Assembly: GCA_002633005.1 (NCBI GenBank)
Contig: NMRA01000202.1
Span: 229,516 to 293,515, forward strand
Reading direction: 5' to 3'
DNA from: Phoronis australis
Taxonomy: Eukaryota > Phoronida > Phoronidae
Length of the DNA stretch: 64,000 nt
Part shown: positions 11,935-24,700 of the stretch, in pieces
Position numbering within the stretch: the first letter of the stretch is position 1
Layout: every line of letters begins with the position of its first letter
Made by a program: the position numbers and the translations under genes
The notes under the pieces: generated by a model
The model's database searches: none
Told to the model about the DNA's origin: nothing
Seen by the model: the letters and a program-made list of their open reading frames with translations, nothing else

Positions 11935-14933
11935 GTAACGAAGAAAGTTACAACAGGCAGATGTTACACATTCAATCGTACAAAGCCGAATGTTTGAAGC
12001 AGATTTTTTGATAACTCGTTCTCTGGTATAGCTTTCCCTCGTGAGCGCCAGATTCTACTCGAGTTTTCTGTAGCCACAGACTCATCTTTTATATATATTT
12101 TGCATTTTTTTGACAAAAATGCGCTACTGACAGAGTCGATTCGAGGAAAATCAGGCAAAAAATAAGGCGGCGTCCAGACGCCAGCTTCCATAAACACTCG
12201 CGAACACGAACCCAATGGCTGCGTTTCGTAAACGCAGGAAACTCGCGCGGCACTTAGCGAAGATAAATTTTGGCTGATGGAACGAAAGCGATGAATTCTA
12301 TTACATGATTCAGCATTCCAGCCTCGCCAACCAAACACCCCAAGTCCGCCAATCTGCTATCGAACATACTCGTAAAACACGCGCCACGCACGTAAAATTC
12401 ACGATATCTCCAACCGGCAGCCGCATATTGTTTGACACTTTGAAAAAAAATGTCTCAGGAAACACACATCAAAGGTGTGGGGTGCTTTATGATTTTTTTT
12501 CAAACCAGAAATGCTAGTAAGGCATACGTGTATAAGGTAAATCAGTATAATTTCAGTATAATTTCAGTATAATTTGATGTTCTTTTCAGTGTTGCAAGAT
12601 CGCCAACAGTAGGCTACAATGAGTGCAGTACAGAACAACGCATCAAAAACACTAAGCACGCCGATACATGAATATGTACATCATCAAACAGTAGTGATTT
12701 ACAAAATTCTACACGTGACATTCGCAGCTTACATCTAGAAAATACAGCAATCTGTTGTATAAATGGTCTTGGGGATAGACAATAAAAGTTAAATATTACC
12801 GTATTCATGAACTCAACCACCAGCAATACAGCTCGCCAGCATATCACAGATGACTAAGTTATCATTACATTACCGACACCCTTGTTCGCCAGAGGCTGGG
12901 ATTTTCATGCAACTAAAGCAAAAAGGCGCAAATTTACATTAAGACCTACCCAGCGCTAATTACGTCAAGCACAGATTACAACCTTCAATAAATTAAATAA
13001 GCGGAGGCGAATCTTCCGCTTGAAACAATCAATGAACTCCTTTCCTGTCATGTAAAGTAAGGAACGCTAATTCGCCGCATGAAATGACCAAAACAAAGTG
13101 TTCCACGCAAAACGTGAGCCAAAACAATCGTTTTCAAAGATGGCATTGATAAAGATCGATTTCTTTTCTTGGTACGGGATTTTTCATTGATAAAAAGGAA
13201 GGCTTGGTTTGTTTCATTCTAGGCTAACTACTAAGCCAGTCACATTTTCCCAAAAATGGTCACAAACGATTGACTTTATTGTTAATGACAAGAAGAGTGA
13301 ATTTTCATAGGCATCAAAAATGGACCCCAACGGTCAAGAACGTGAGTCCACTGGAACCCTGTTTTGGCAATGTTGAGCGACCACTGCTGCATTGAATTAT
13401 TAGAAAAGTGAATACTTAATCTGAGTTTTTAAAAAGAAAACCATTGCTTTTAGTCCAGTTCTGTGTTTTTAACAGATAGTCACATACTGGGGTTCCCGAT
13501 TTTGAGAAGCAGTCTGATGTAGCTTATTCAGAGAAAACTGATTTTCAAAATGCAGGAGCCCTGTTACCGACCTGTAGCCCCTACTCCCCTGGCAGTTTAA
13601 TCATTAACTACCTGCAACACAGTGTAGGGAAATAATAGTCTTCTTATGAGTTTCCTAACCCAGCAGTGGAAGTAGGATAAATTCATCATCTTGTTGCATA
13701 ATCTTGTTTGTCTAGAACTCTACAGAGGAAAACCAGCACCATTATGCCAACAAGTGGGATAAACATCTACCCAACTTCACATATGCCAAAACCACAGCAA
13801 AAATATCTATTTACCCAGCAATCACTTTCCCCTTTCCTTTCCCAATTCCCTTTCATTGAGCAAATACAAAGTGACCAATGTACCACTATGTCTGTCACTT
13901 TGGTGGATCAAGGGAAGAGACAGCTCTAACACAATACAGAGAAACTGATACACTAGGTTACTCCACATGCACAAAGACAAGGGGAGCGTAAATGCACAGT
14001 CATATATTTTTTTCAACGACCCTCTTAACTTTACTTTCACCAATTTGGAACACAAAAAGTTACATCAATAGAGAGCCAACACTAAAACATTGTCGTTTTT
14101 TACTCTGGCGGGCAATTCTATCATAAAAATGGAGTTCAAAGCCATTCAACAGGGGCAGACACTTCAGCTGTGCACTACCAGAAAAAATTATTTTCAAAAT
14201 TACATAAAAAGGACAATTTCATGAAAAGTGGCTTAAGACCCTAAGTCAGAAATTTGGTCTTAGCTCCACATAATCATTACCGAAAATAATGAAATCTCAA
14301 ACAATCAAAATTAAATAGTATCCGAGACTATATCCATAACTGCTAGTGATAGTCATGGTACAGATCTTTAAAAATGTTACACCACCTATTTTGTGCTACT
14401 TATCTTGCCAGCCATATTTTGCATTAAATAAACGAGACTTTAGGGTAAGTCCAAAATGGTGGTCTTTCCCAGAATTCGCGAATTGCCCAGTACCCACATC
14501 ACGGCTTTCCCACAGGTCACCAGTTAACCCGAAACCCCTGAAAGGGCACCCTACCATGCTACTATGGACTGAGATGTCTACAAGCAGATTTCTGACAGTC
14601 TTGTCTTTAATTGCCAATGAGATCCTTCACATCTGAAGGGACTAGATCTACTAACGATAAATTAAACAACCACTCTGTCATCTGGGAATTAATCCATTAT
14701 CCAAACAACAATGTTAACCTTTTCATGTAATCCTTGAGATTTTTTGCTGTTTTGCGTCACAATGTTAAAATGCTATGCCCTCTGCAATGTTTTTTTTTGC
14801 TATCGGAGTGACAATATTTCTCACATTAATTGCATCAATACAAGCAAAATTGAACAGTGACACTTGTTTAAACAATACATGGAACAACCCAACCTAGCCA
14901 AGCTTGATGGGGCAAATAATTATACAACCACTG
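11935..14933. other. No gene seen
   Basis: The 124-codon minus ORF (11964-12338) has no recognised similarity and unremarkable composition. Only the small 14-bp repeat near 12540 stands out. Confidence 0.55.
12540..12580. repeat. 14-bp direct repeat, about three copies
   Basis: CAGTATAATTT-CAGTATAATTT-type units in tandem (ATTTCAGTATA). Confidence 0.85.
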
Positions 14934-15345
14934 TACAGGGTGTTTCAAAATCCTAGGACACTTTTAACCTTAATTTACTTAAGCATATACGCCCCTCGCA
15001 ATCGAATTGCTTATATGTGAGATGCATATAAGAGTGAACGTAGAAAATTCGCGCACAAAATCTGAAGTGAAGAACAGCCCTCAAACCATAAAAAGACTGT
15101 GAGCACACCAGTTGATGTCTTAGAAGGTAATGCAGTGACTCAGTGCCATGATAGATGAAGCAAACGAATGTTCACGTAATGGAGCCATGCATTTAAAGCA
15201 TGCAAGTTTCAAACAGTAGGCAGGCAATAACTCCCACATACAGGCTATGCTACCAATGAAAACTTTCAAACACATCTTCTCCTTTTCATGCTATTTTTAT
15301 TTATCAAATAAAATTAGTCCCAAAAGTTTGAGACACCCTGTAGAG
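14934..15345. mobile_element. 412-bp MITE with TACAGGGTGTYTCAAA terminal inverted repeats
   Basis: The left end TACAGGGTGTTTCAAAATCC pairs with the right end (reverse: TACAGGGTGTCTCAAACTTT). TA dinucleotides at both ends suit Tc1/mariner-type target duplication. No coding capacity. It lies downstream of the KDM1B stop and contains the candidate poly(A) signal. Confidence 0.75.
15297..15302 (-). terminator. Candidate KDM1B polyadenylation signal
   Basis: AATAAA on the minus strand, about 350 nt downstream of the KDM1B stop. I saw no closer canonical signal. It lies inside the 14934-15345 MITE. Confidence 0.4.
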
Positions 15346-15650
15346 TAGGGTTAGTTATCAATAACAATGGGCATAGTTGGTACGAAATGCCTGAAACTGG
15401 AATGAAACGAAAATATGACCGTTTTACGGCAAAGCTGATACAAGTCTTGCACACTGCTATGTATGCTTTGCTAATTGTTTTTCTACAAAAATGACAATGA
15501 GCACGAGCAATAGGTTGACAAATGGCTTGTTGTTCGACTGCAGGATCAATCATATTTGATTGATGTGTCTGCCTTATCCCAGCACTGAAGCATATGCCAT
15601 TGAAACATTAACCACTTGCTGGGCCACAAGGTGACCATTCTGGATGACAG

Positions 15651-15749
15651 CTAAGAGTTTGTAAAGGAGGCCAGAACGATGCGACCTGCCTCTCTGATAC
15701 CGCTGAGATAGGCTCCTGTCACCGACTGAGGGTATCTCTCATTGGTTGC
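15651..15749 (-). CDS. KDM1B: KDM1B last exon with stop codon
   Basis: 99 bp: [32 protein letters not shown], stop. It continues FAGE with the FAD-contact helix and ends at the usual family length. Acceptor TGTTGCAG. Confidence 0.95.
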   Translation of the reverse strand, partial: ATNERYPQSVTGAYLSGIREAGRIVLASFTNS

Positions 15750-18700
15750 CTGCAACATAGGGAACCAGAAGCCATTAGGAGAATTGACCAATAAGCAACT
15801 CTGATAGAAAATGCCCAGATGAGATGAAGAATGTTTCTGCATTCAGTTACTGGTGACGATTGATTAGCGTTCGCATGCATGAAAACACTGTGTCCACATG
15901 GTGTAGAGTTGTCCAGTTATGACAGAGACTTTTGTCCAGTCACTCAGTGTACACAACAACACTACACACTAAAGCGCAAATTGAGTATTTGAACAATAAT
16001 ATTGGCTAATAAACATTGAATTTAGTATTCATGAACACAAAATACAAGCAGGAGTGCCAACTATTATTTACTAAAAATGCAACTCTGCAGTTGCACACTC
16101 CACATTTTCTAAAAAATCTAGTTGCGCATGACTGAGTGTCTAAACTGAAAATTCTTTGAAATGCCAACAATTCAACACAAATGCAAGGCTCATGCTATTG
16201 GACGGCAAAATTTCCTCAAATCCAAACAAAAGAATGGCCAAAATTATCATTTTTCCTGTTTCAATGCTCACAAATGTATTGCGAAAAATTTCAAAATCTC
16301 AGTGTGTGTTTGCTGGTGAAAGCAATAAATAAAATATACAGATTTCAAACAATCAGAAAAACTATCATCTTTTCTCTTACTGAAAATTTGATGAAATAAA
16401 ATTTTACTGTTCCACCATATTGTGTTCTAATTTATGTTAAAAAATTACGACACCCACTAACTTAACATAATTATCATCGGTTACACAACAATCACACCTA
16501 AAAGGTTAGCGTATACCAACTTCTGTTTTAGAGAGAATTTTTACCAAAACCTCATGAAATCGTCAATCAATATGTGGCAGGTACTCACCTCCCCAGCAAA
16601 GTAGATCCTTGACATAATATCTTCAGCAATAACACTGTATGCGTCTGGCTGGCAGCCAATTGGCATAAAACTGTAAGCTATCCCAGAATGCACATCGTTC
16701 TCCCAGCTGGTGATGAAGAAGCCAGTTGGAGATGGGACATCCTGTACAGCAAAAGTCAAAGATCACTAGGGTTGAACTTAACATGTTTTCTACACGACCC
16801 TCATGAATTGAATTGTTTGGTATGTATTACCTTGTCCACAAGTCTATGTTTGCCAAAAATATACAAAACCATAGTCAGTAAAGGACTCATTGTAAACATT
16901 TTCTGGAAGTAAATAGCCTGTAGTGTTTGATTTTTGCCTTTTTACCAATCTGGGTCATATGACCATGTCTTTTTAGGAAAATTTAGCAAAAAGAAAGGAC
17001 CACTGATAGCAAAACTAGCATGACCAAATTTTGTTCAATAACGCTGTTACAGCTTTCTAAATTGTCATTTCATTCTCGCTTAATGCAGCTGTTGATATTT
17101 TTCATAAAAATCATAAAAATCCTGCACTTTGATACGGCACCTCATACAAAAGTGGAACGACATTTCAATAGGAGTGCATAAGGCGCAGTATCTGAAAGTT
17201 GAATCCAAACGTCCATTTCTGAGACATGATGTTCCAAACTTGGGCAATTTGGACATTTTTCCAAGGTCCTGCATAACCGCCTTCCTGCTACTACAGGGGG
17301 AATAGATGACAGCGAGTTTTCTAGATTTGTAATTCCTCTTGGTAAAAACAATGACCTAGAATTTTTGTTTCTGCGTGCTTTGATAGCGTGATAGAAGAGA
17401 AAGAGTTCAGCCCCCACAAAAAAGTAACGATGTATTTTTCGCATCAATATGAGGACTAAAAATTCTGCCAATAACTTGCTTTGTCTTCACCAGCAAGCTG
17501 AAAAAATTCCAAATGCACAATGTTCTTCAATGATGAGGGTAGTGCATTTGGATTTAACAACGATATGGTAAAAAGTTTTCACTTTTTGACACGATATGGT
17601 AGTTAAGTGGAACTCCATTTTGTCAAAAGGAAATTCTCAAAGGAGTTTTTGTGTTGTTTTTAACGCAGTCTATATGTGTAAGACAAAAGACAGACAATTA
17701 ACGTTTTCTTGTCATGACGGGAATTCTGGGTCATTTTGTCTGAATACTTTTGGCTTGTACAACTGTAGCTGACACCAGAAATTTTGCAAAGTTTTGAACA
17801 CTTGCATTAACACAGCTAGTAAATGGTAATTCTACCATTAGCAGTTACCTAAGTATGTTCCACATTGAAGAGTGTCTACTGCAACATGCATATTCAATAA
17901 AGAGGTATCAAATGCATACTTTCCTTCAAAAAAAAACAACTTATGATTTATACAACTGGTCTTGCAGTGTTCCTTACTCAGTTTTGGAGTGCCCTTTGAG
18001 CGTGGACAGAACTCACTGTATGTAATTTCTTTAGAACAAGATCACTAAATTTCATGTCACGATACAGCCTCAAACTTATACAAGCTCTTTCTGGAGACAT
18101 AACAGGGTGTGGTCGATATCAAATTATGGATTTTTGAGACAAAAGGGGGGTTTGTAATTGCTTTTTATAAGCACCCCCCCCAGAAATCGCTTCCGCATTA
18201 TTTCCAGGTTCTCAGCCACCCCCATGCGTATACCCATGGGTTTATAACCACTTCAAGAGAGGTATCCACACCTACCACATCAGGAAACAACTTCTGCAAG
18301 TTGCTCATTAACAGTTCCATCATTTCTTCATCAGATTTCTTTTTCCGTAACTCCACTGCCTTACCGGATAAGTATGTTGTTAAGATACCAATGTCGAATC
18401 CCTGAGAAAATAGGAAGCATCCAGAAAACCAGCGAACAAATGTTTATAATACCGTGACTAACACCCACACTCTCACTTAGCAATTCAGCCAAAATAATGG
18501 CCTGGGGAATTTAGTCTCAGTTTGAATGTCAATGTTGAATTCGAATTTGTATCTTTAGAGCTGGCCAACCCCAATTCACTACTTGCACACTTTGGAGTTG
18601 CTACAAAAAATAACTGTTACGCATTCTTGGTTAGGACACAATGCCTTGTTTTAGCATCAAATTTTAACAACGTAAGCGTGAAAGCAAGCGTGTTCCAAAC

Positions 18701-21700
18701 ATGCAGAACCAATTTGGATACAACAACTTGTTCTCGAGCATAATGGCGAATTAGTGCAAGTAGTGAATAAACCCTTAGTTGCTGATACACTCAATGTTCC
18801 TGTTGCTATTGGAAATCAAATCCCACTATGACTGCAAGGAATATTACAGGACTGATAGTATGAGTTTAATACCGAGGAAATGTAGTTTAACCTCCCAGTG
18901 CTTAACAACTTTGAGTTATGTTTGAAAAACTCAAGCCTTTTCTGTCGAAACAGCAGAGCACAGATACCTTTTTTCTTTTGCACTAAAAATGATAGTGACG
19001 TGCCCATTACATGTAAAAATAAATAACGTATCAAATAGTTGTTTCTGAGGATTAACACATGGGAAGACTACAATTACGTAAAAGCAGGCATAGTTCGCGC
19101 TATGGTTAGATTTTTGCTCCGTGAGTCCTCTGCTTACTAACCAACCAGTGAGTCTAAAATGCTAGCCAACATAGTCAATGGTTTCAGCTATCAACAAAGC
19201 CCAACGTTCATCTGTGATTAATATAAAGCGGCACAACTAGGGCAGTGTGTTGGACAAGACAGGTAAAATTAATGGCTTACTGTCACATTTTACTAATGCT
19301 GGTGCCCTGAAAGGAAACTCAAACACGAGCATGTCATATGACAAGTGAAGCAGCCTTCTTGCACCATTTTGCATAACACCGAGAAAACAACAAACAGCAG
19401 CCAATAGTAGCAGCTTTTGACATTCACTGAGAACCCGAGGGAGAAATGCTTATCTGCCACAAGTAAGGACACCTAGTGGTGCAGGGGTTGATAGCTGTTT
19501 GAAGGAACATTAGTATTTTTGCAGTTACATGAACACCAACCAGGCAACAAGCTTTTAACTATGTTCAGAGTGATGCTTTTAATATTTATAAATAAAATTT
19601 ACATGACTGCATTCCACTGTAATGTGGAATAGACACATGCACCTCAGCTATCTTCAGTTCCCTTACCGGTGGTGATACATCGTAAAACACGCTACACAAA
19701 CCACGGACGTCGCTGTCACCAGTCACATGACCAAAGCATCCAGCATCGCCGACTTTAGAATTCCAAAATCTCTGGGGGAACTTCACGGCTATCTAAAAAA
19801 CAACACCAGATTTTTGTTGAAGGGAAACAATATGTGCAAAGGATTTCAATCTTGCGAAACTTTATAGGAGTGACCATTTTTGATGTTACAAGATGTGGTG
19901 TGTCATTTTTTTAATTGTTCGCTTTTTAAAAGAAGAAAACCCACACGAGACGAGCAAAAAATATGCAGTTATGTTTTTACTTATCGGCTAACAAACCATG
20001 CTTATGGCTTGTTTATATTATGCTTTTGCTGAAATTGATGCAGGTGTGTGTTTTTTTATTCGCTGAGCACAGGTCATAAAATAAGCCATGTTAGAAACCA
20101 TAACAAACCAGCATGCTTTTTTATCGACCTGTAAAGATATTTTCATAGTTAATTTATTGTTTCCTTGACATGTATTTACCAGCTAGCAAAAGGCTCTCAT
20201 CTTGATCAAAATAACTGACAAAGACTGCGTTCAATAGCGAGTGAATGCAGGACCGAGATGCAGGCCCTTTGTACTAATCATGTCACTCTCAATTGTTGTG
20301 TCATGGCACACCAGTGCAACAGAAATGAATGTGGGAAAATGAATTTCCAAGGTAACCAAAGATCTGACTGACAGGTATTTTTGCTAATGGTAACATTAAA
20401 AATGGTTCGATTTTCCCTTTAAGCATTTGACAAAAGTGTAAATAAAAGCAAAAACTGCAAGGGTCAACAAGTGAAGTACAGGCTCACACTAGAGAGGTAC
20501 GTAATGTAACAAGTTCAAAGGTCAAAACATTGTGAGCTCAAATATAATACCAAACAGATTTTCATTAAAATCTTTCTGTACTGAAACATCAATATTACCT
20601 GTACTTTTAAGAAATTCAAATCAGATTTGATTACCATCGTTCAATGCACTTTGGATAATGACGAGAACGTTGAAAACTCACCGAAATTCAATGCTATACA
20701 TTTCTCACTTAAGCATATAATCAATAACTGTACACTTAAAGCTGAGGTGTGTTCTTTAATTACTGCCTGTAAATTCAGCAGTGATAGGTGTTTACCTTAC
20801 AGCTTGTCTCATGAAGATACAACAAACAAAACCACAGCTTTGAGAACACAATAGGTCCAAAATTTAATGTTTTCTGTATTTCAACACACATGTTTTATAA
20901 AATCACAGTCTGGTTACAGACCGATAATTCCATGTTAGGCAAAAAAGTAAATTTGATTCCAATCTTTACCTCAACTTATTTTGAGACCTGCACTCATAGA
21001 CTAAAAACAATATAACATAAAAATGCTCGTATCGATTTCAGCCAAGGTTTAATGTTTTTTTTGAAAAGCTACACAAAGGCACGTAATATATTAGTCAAAT
21101 CCATCTGAATGAACAGAAAATGTGTTGGCATCTCTGACAATAATTCATAAGCATACTTTTATGAACATCCATCAATGAATGAGATAGATAACATGGCAAA
21201 CACAAAGAGAACCATGATTGCAACTACGGGTGCTCCAGTACAGTTGCATTCATCTCAAAATCTACACTGTTGATTGAACTCTGCTCATCATAAACGCATA
21301 TCAAAATTTCAAAGAGACCCATCAAGGAACAGCTGAATACTACACGTTCCAGATCCAATAACGTATTTAGTAAAGTAACATTTGCTGGTAGCTGTGCGTT
21401 GCGCAAATGAGACGGCATATTAAATACAATTCTTAATAAAATCTATTCAACATGACTCTGTGGTGTAGCAATAATGGAATCACAACTAAATGCAACACTC
21501 AGCCATGAGCCTACAAAATATAGGCTAAAATACACACAGGACAAGCTGAAAATATTCAGCAAAAATAACCAAGGATTCCCCGACACGATGGCTGGAGAGA
21601 AGCTGAATACATAGTCAGAGTAGCCTTCTGTTATGAGTGAGAAGGAAGAGAAATTCAGAGGAACGTTAGTGATGTGCCTAAGTTATTCTTTCCTTATATA

Positions 21701-24700
21701 ACATAATGTAATTTTCCACCTCAACAGTTATTAGCAGGAATTTTTGCTCTTAACAGAGTTAGCTTTCATGACGGGAAAATGTTTTGTCATTATTTTTGTC
21801 TTGTCCGGTATGTGCAAATACTGTACTGTCTGAGACACCTGATAATTTGAAGTGTGTTTTGAAACGCATAAATAATCAGCATTCACTGTACAATATTTTT
21901 GTACAGTATTCACTGTTACTATATCGTTGTACAGTATTCACTGTTACTATACTGTAGAGTATTCCCTGCATTATATTGTTGTACAGTATTCACTACACTA
22001 TATTGTTGTACAATATTCACTGTACTATATTGTTGTACAGTATTCACTGCACTCTATTGTTGTACAGTATTCACTGCACTACATTGTTGTGCAATATTGT
22101 TGTACTGTATTCAGTGTACAATATTGTCGTACAGTATTCACTGCACTACATTGTTGTACAGTATTTATTGTTACTATATTGCTGTACAGTATACAGTGTA
22201 CAATATTCTTGTACAGTATTCACTGCACTATATTGTTGTACAGTATTCACTGCACTATAATGTTGTACAGTATTCAGTGCACTATATTGTTGTACAATAT
22301 TGTTGTACAGTATTCAGTGTACAATATTGTTGTACAGTATTCACTGCACTATATTGTTGTACAGTATTCACTGCACTATATTGTTGTACAGTATTCGGTG
22401 TACAATATTGTTGTACAGTATTTATTGTACAACAATATAGTAAATTTAGTGATGTTTTCTTAAAAAATATTCTTAAACAATAACAATGATCTGTATGGAA
22501 TTTACTTAATTCAACCTAAATGTAAAGCAATATGTTTTGAATTCCAAAGCAAACTCAGGTTGATTTAAAACAATCTTTACTTTATATGTTACTGGTATGT
22601 CATGCTCCAGTAGATAAGGTTATAGAAGGAGTGATAAAACAAATAGCAGCAGACTTTTGAAGAATAGCTTAGTAAAAGCTATTTGACATCCTGATTGTAT
22701 CCAGCTTGAGAACAGATAATATGCTCTTCTGTATTTTATCTTTTGTATTTCACAAGTCTCAGCACTGATCAATAACAACAATATGCTAATGTACTTACAG
22801 CATTTAAAGACAAAAAGCCTTCTTATTGCCTTCCACGCATCATTAAAACCAAACTTTTTTCATTAGGAAAATGTAATTAAGAGAAGATTATGAACTCATT
22901 GAGGAAACCCCAGAGCAAACCAAAAATCTAATAAGCCAACAGGCATCATGGAAAATGAAAAACAAAAACAAAACAATACAATAGAAAAAAGTAAAGCATC
23001 CCAGCATCACAGGTCTTTCGGTCGCACTCTGCTTTTTTATATCAAATAAAGTTTGATCATGTTTTGACACCGTTGCTTCGGTATCAGAATGTACCTTAAT
23101 TTGACTTTTGCTAAACTTTACTAAAAAGGCACGGTCACGTGACCCAATCAGTGGCAGATTAGTAAAAAGTCAAAAATAGAATGCTGCAGAATTTCTACTT
23201 TCAGAAAATATGTACTTTTCAGAGTTAAATTTATAGTTTTTTATACATTTGGCAAAATAAACAAACTTGTCATTAAAGTCCTACATAACAACAGCTTGTT
23301 CTCATACCACAGTCAGTGTTTACTCATCAAACTGGCTGTGATAATGAAATGTTGATTCATTGCAGGCGCAAGTACTTAAAAATATGCCTCAGCATAGGAG
23401 GGTGATGCGCTGATTGTCCCTCCTTTCCAACTCAAGTAACGACTAAGCAGGCTGTTGCTTATTTAGACTGAATCAGTTGAACGACAGGTCAACGTCCAAT
23501 AGGGCAAAAATTTATGGTGGGTGTTGCATTAATTGTCAGTAAAGTCAATTGTATTATAGTTTTTGATTCATTCCTATTAAGCTGTAGTCATGAATTTATT
23601 TACATCACAAGAGGATGGCAGTGGAAATAGTGGTAGTGGCTGAGAGCATGTCCGTCGAAATGCGTCCAGAGGTCTCAACTGTCTTTTATTTTTTGGTAGT
23701 TGGTACAGTAACAACACCGACCACCACTAAATAAAATATTTAAAAAAATATCAAATGATTAATTCTTGAATAATAAATGATATAATTTACTATATCAGCA
23801 TCATGTTAATTGTTAACATTCACTGGACTTGCTAACAATGAATAATTTGCAAGGAGTACTTTTAATGATTTACGATTTGTCAACATAATTAAAGCTGCAA
23901 TTCACCTATTTAACTGTCAATGTGGAATTCTATGATGATAAGGATAATGAAACCAATCTCAAAACCATTAAGGCCTATCTGGATTTTCGTTTTTTGTCAG
24001 CTTAATGGAATAAAACTCACTTTTTATGTCTAAACTGTGGTGATGGTGCAAAATGAACCCATGCTTCCAATGAGACTGGCAGCTAAAAACAGAATTTTTA
24101 GGACAAATTATAGCGCAAAGGATAAAAAGGTAACAATACTGCTTATTGAAAAATTTTTAAAATATGCTGAAACCCGATGCTACACCCCATTCTTTACCTT
24201 TTCAGCAAAGCCGACCCCTAAACTTTGTATGGCCTTTGTTTTTCTCTCCGATAACTCTGGCACAAACTTGATTTTTTCTTTTTTCAAAACTGGAAGAGGC
24301 ACAGTGACCAAAACCTGAAAAGATAAAACACAAAGCATTGTGGGTATAGAATGCACGAGTCATGACACTCTTAGACTCTCTTCCATAGCAAGGATCAAAT
24401 TCTTAAATAATTTGATCAATATTTAATACTAATTTTGTTGACTTATAAGTAGTTTTTATAATACTTGATGACCACAGAATAATATTAAGTGCAAAAATGC
24501 CCAAGATGTTTGTTATCGAATCGTGACTGCATTTTTCAAGAATTTTTGAATTTTCAAGGAGATTACATTTTTTCACATGAAATTCACAAATTGTTTCTTC
24601 ATCTCTATTAGCGACAAACATTTCTTTGAGAGTTTCTTTTCAGGCCTTTATGGCTGATAATTTCGCTGTCAAAAATGAAGAGACCATCATTCCTTGAATG

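Noticed and set aside
11964-12338. 124-codon minus-strand ORF
   Set aside because: No recognisable family, no splice context, composition like surrounding non-coding DNA.
21899-22483. Three overlapping ORFs of 94-194 codons rich in Tyr, Cys and Val
   Set aside because: They are the three frames of the 27-bp tandem array; no independent coding evidence.
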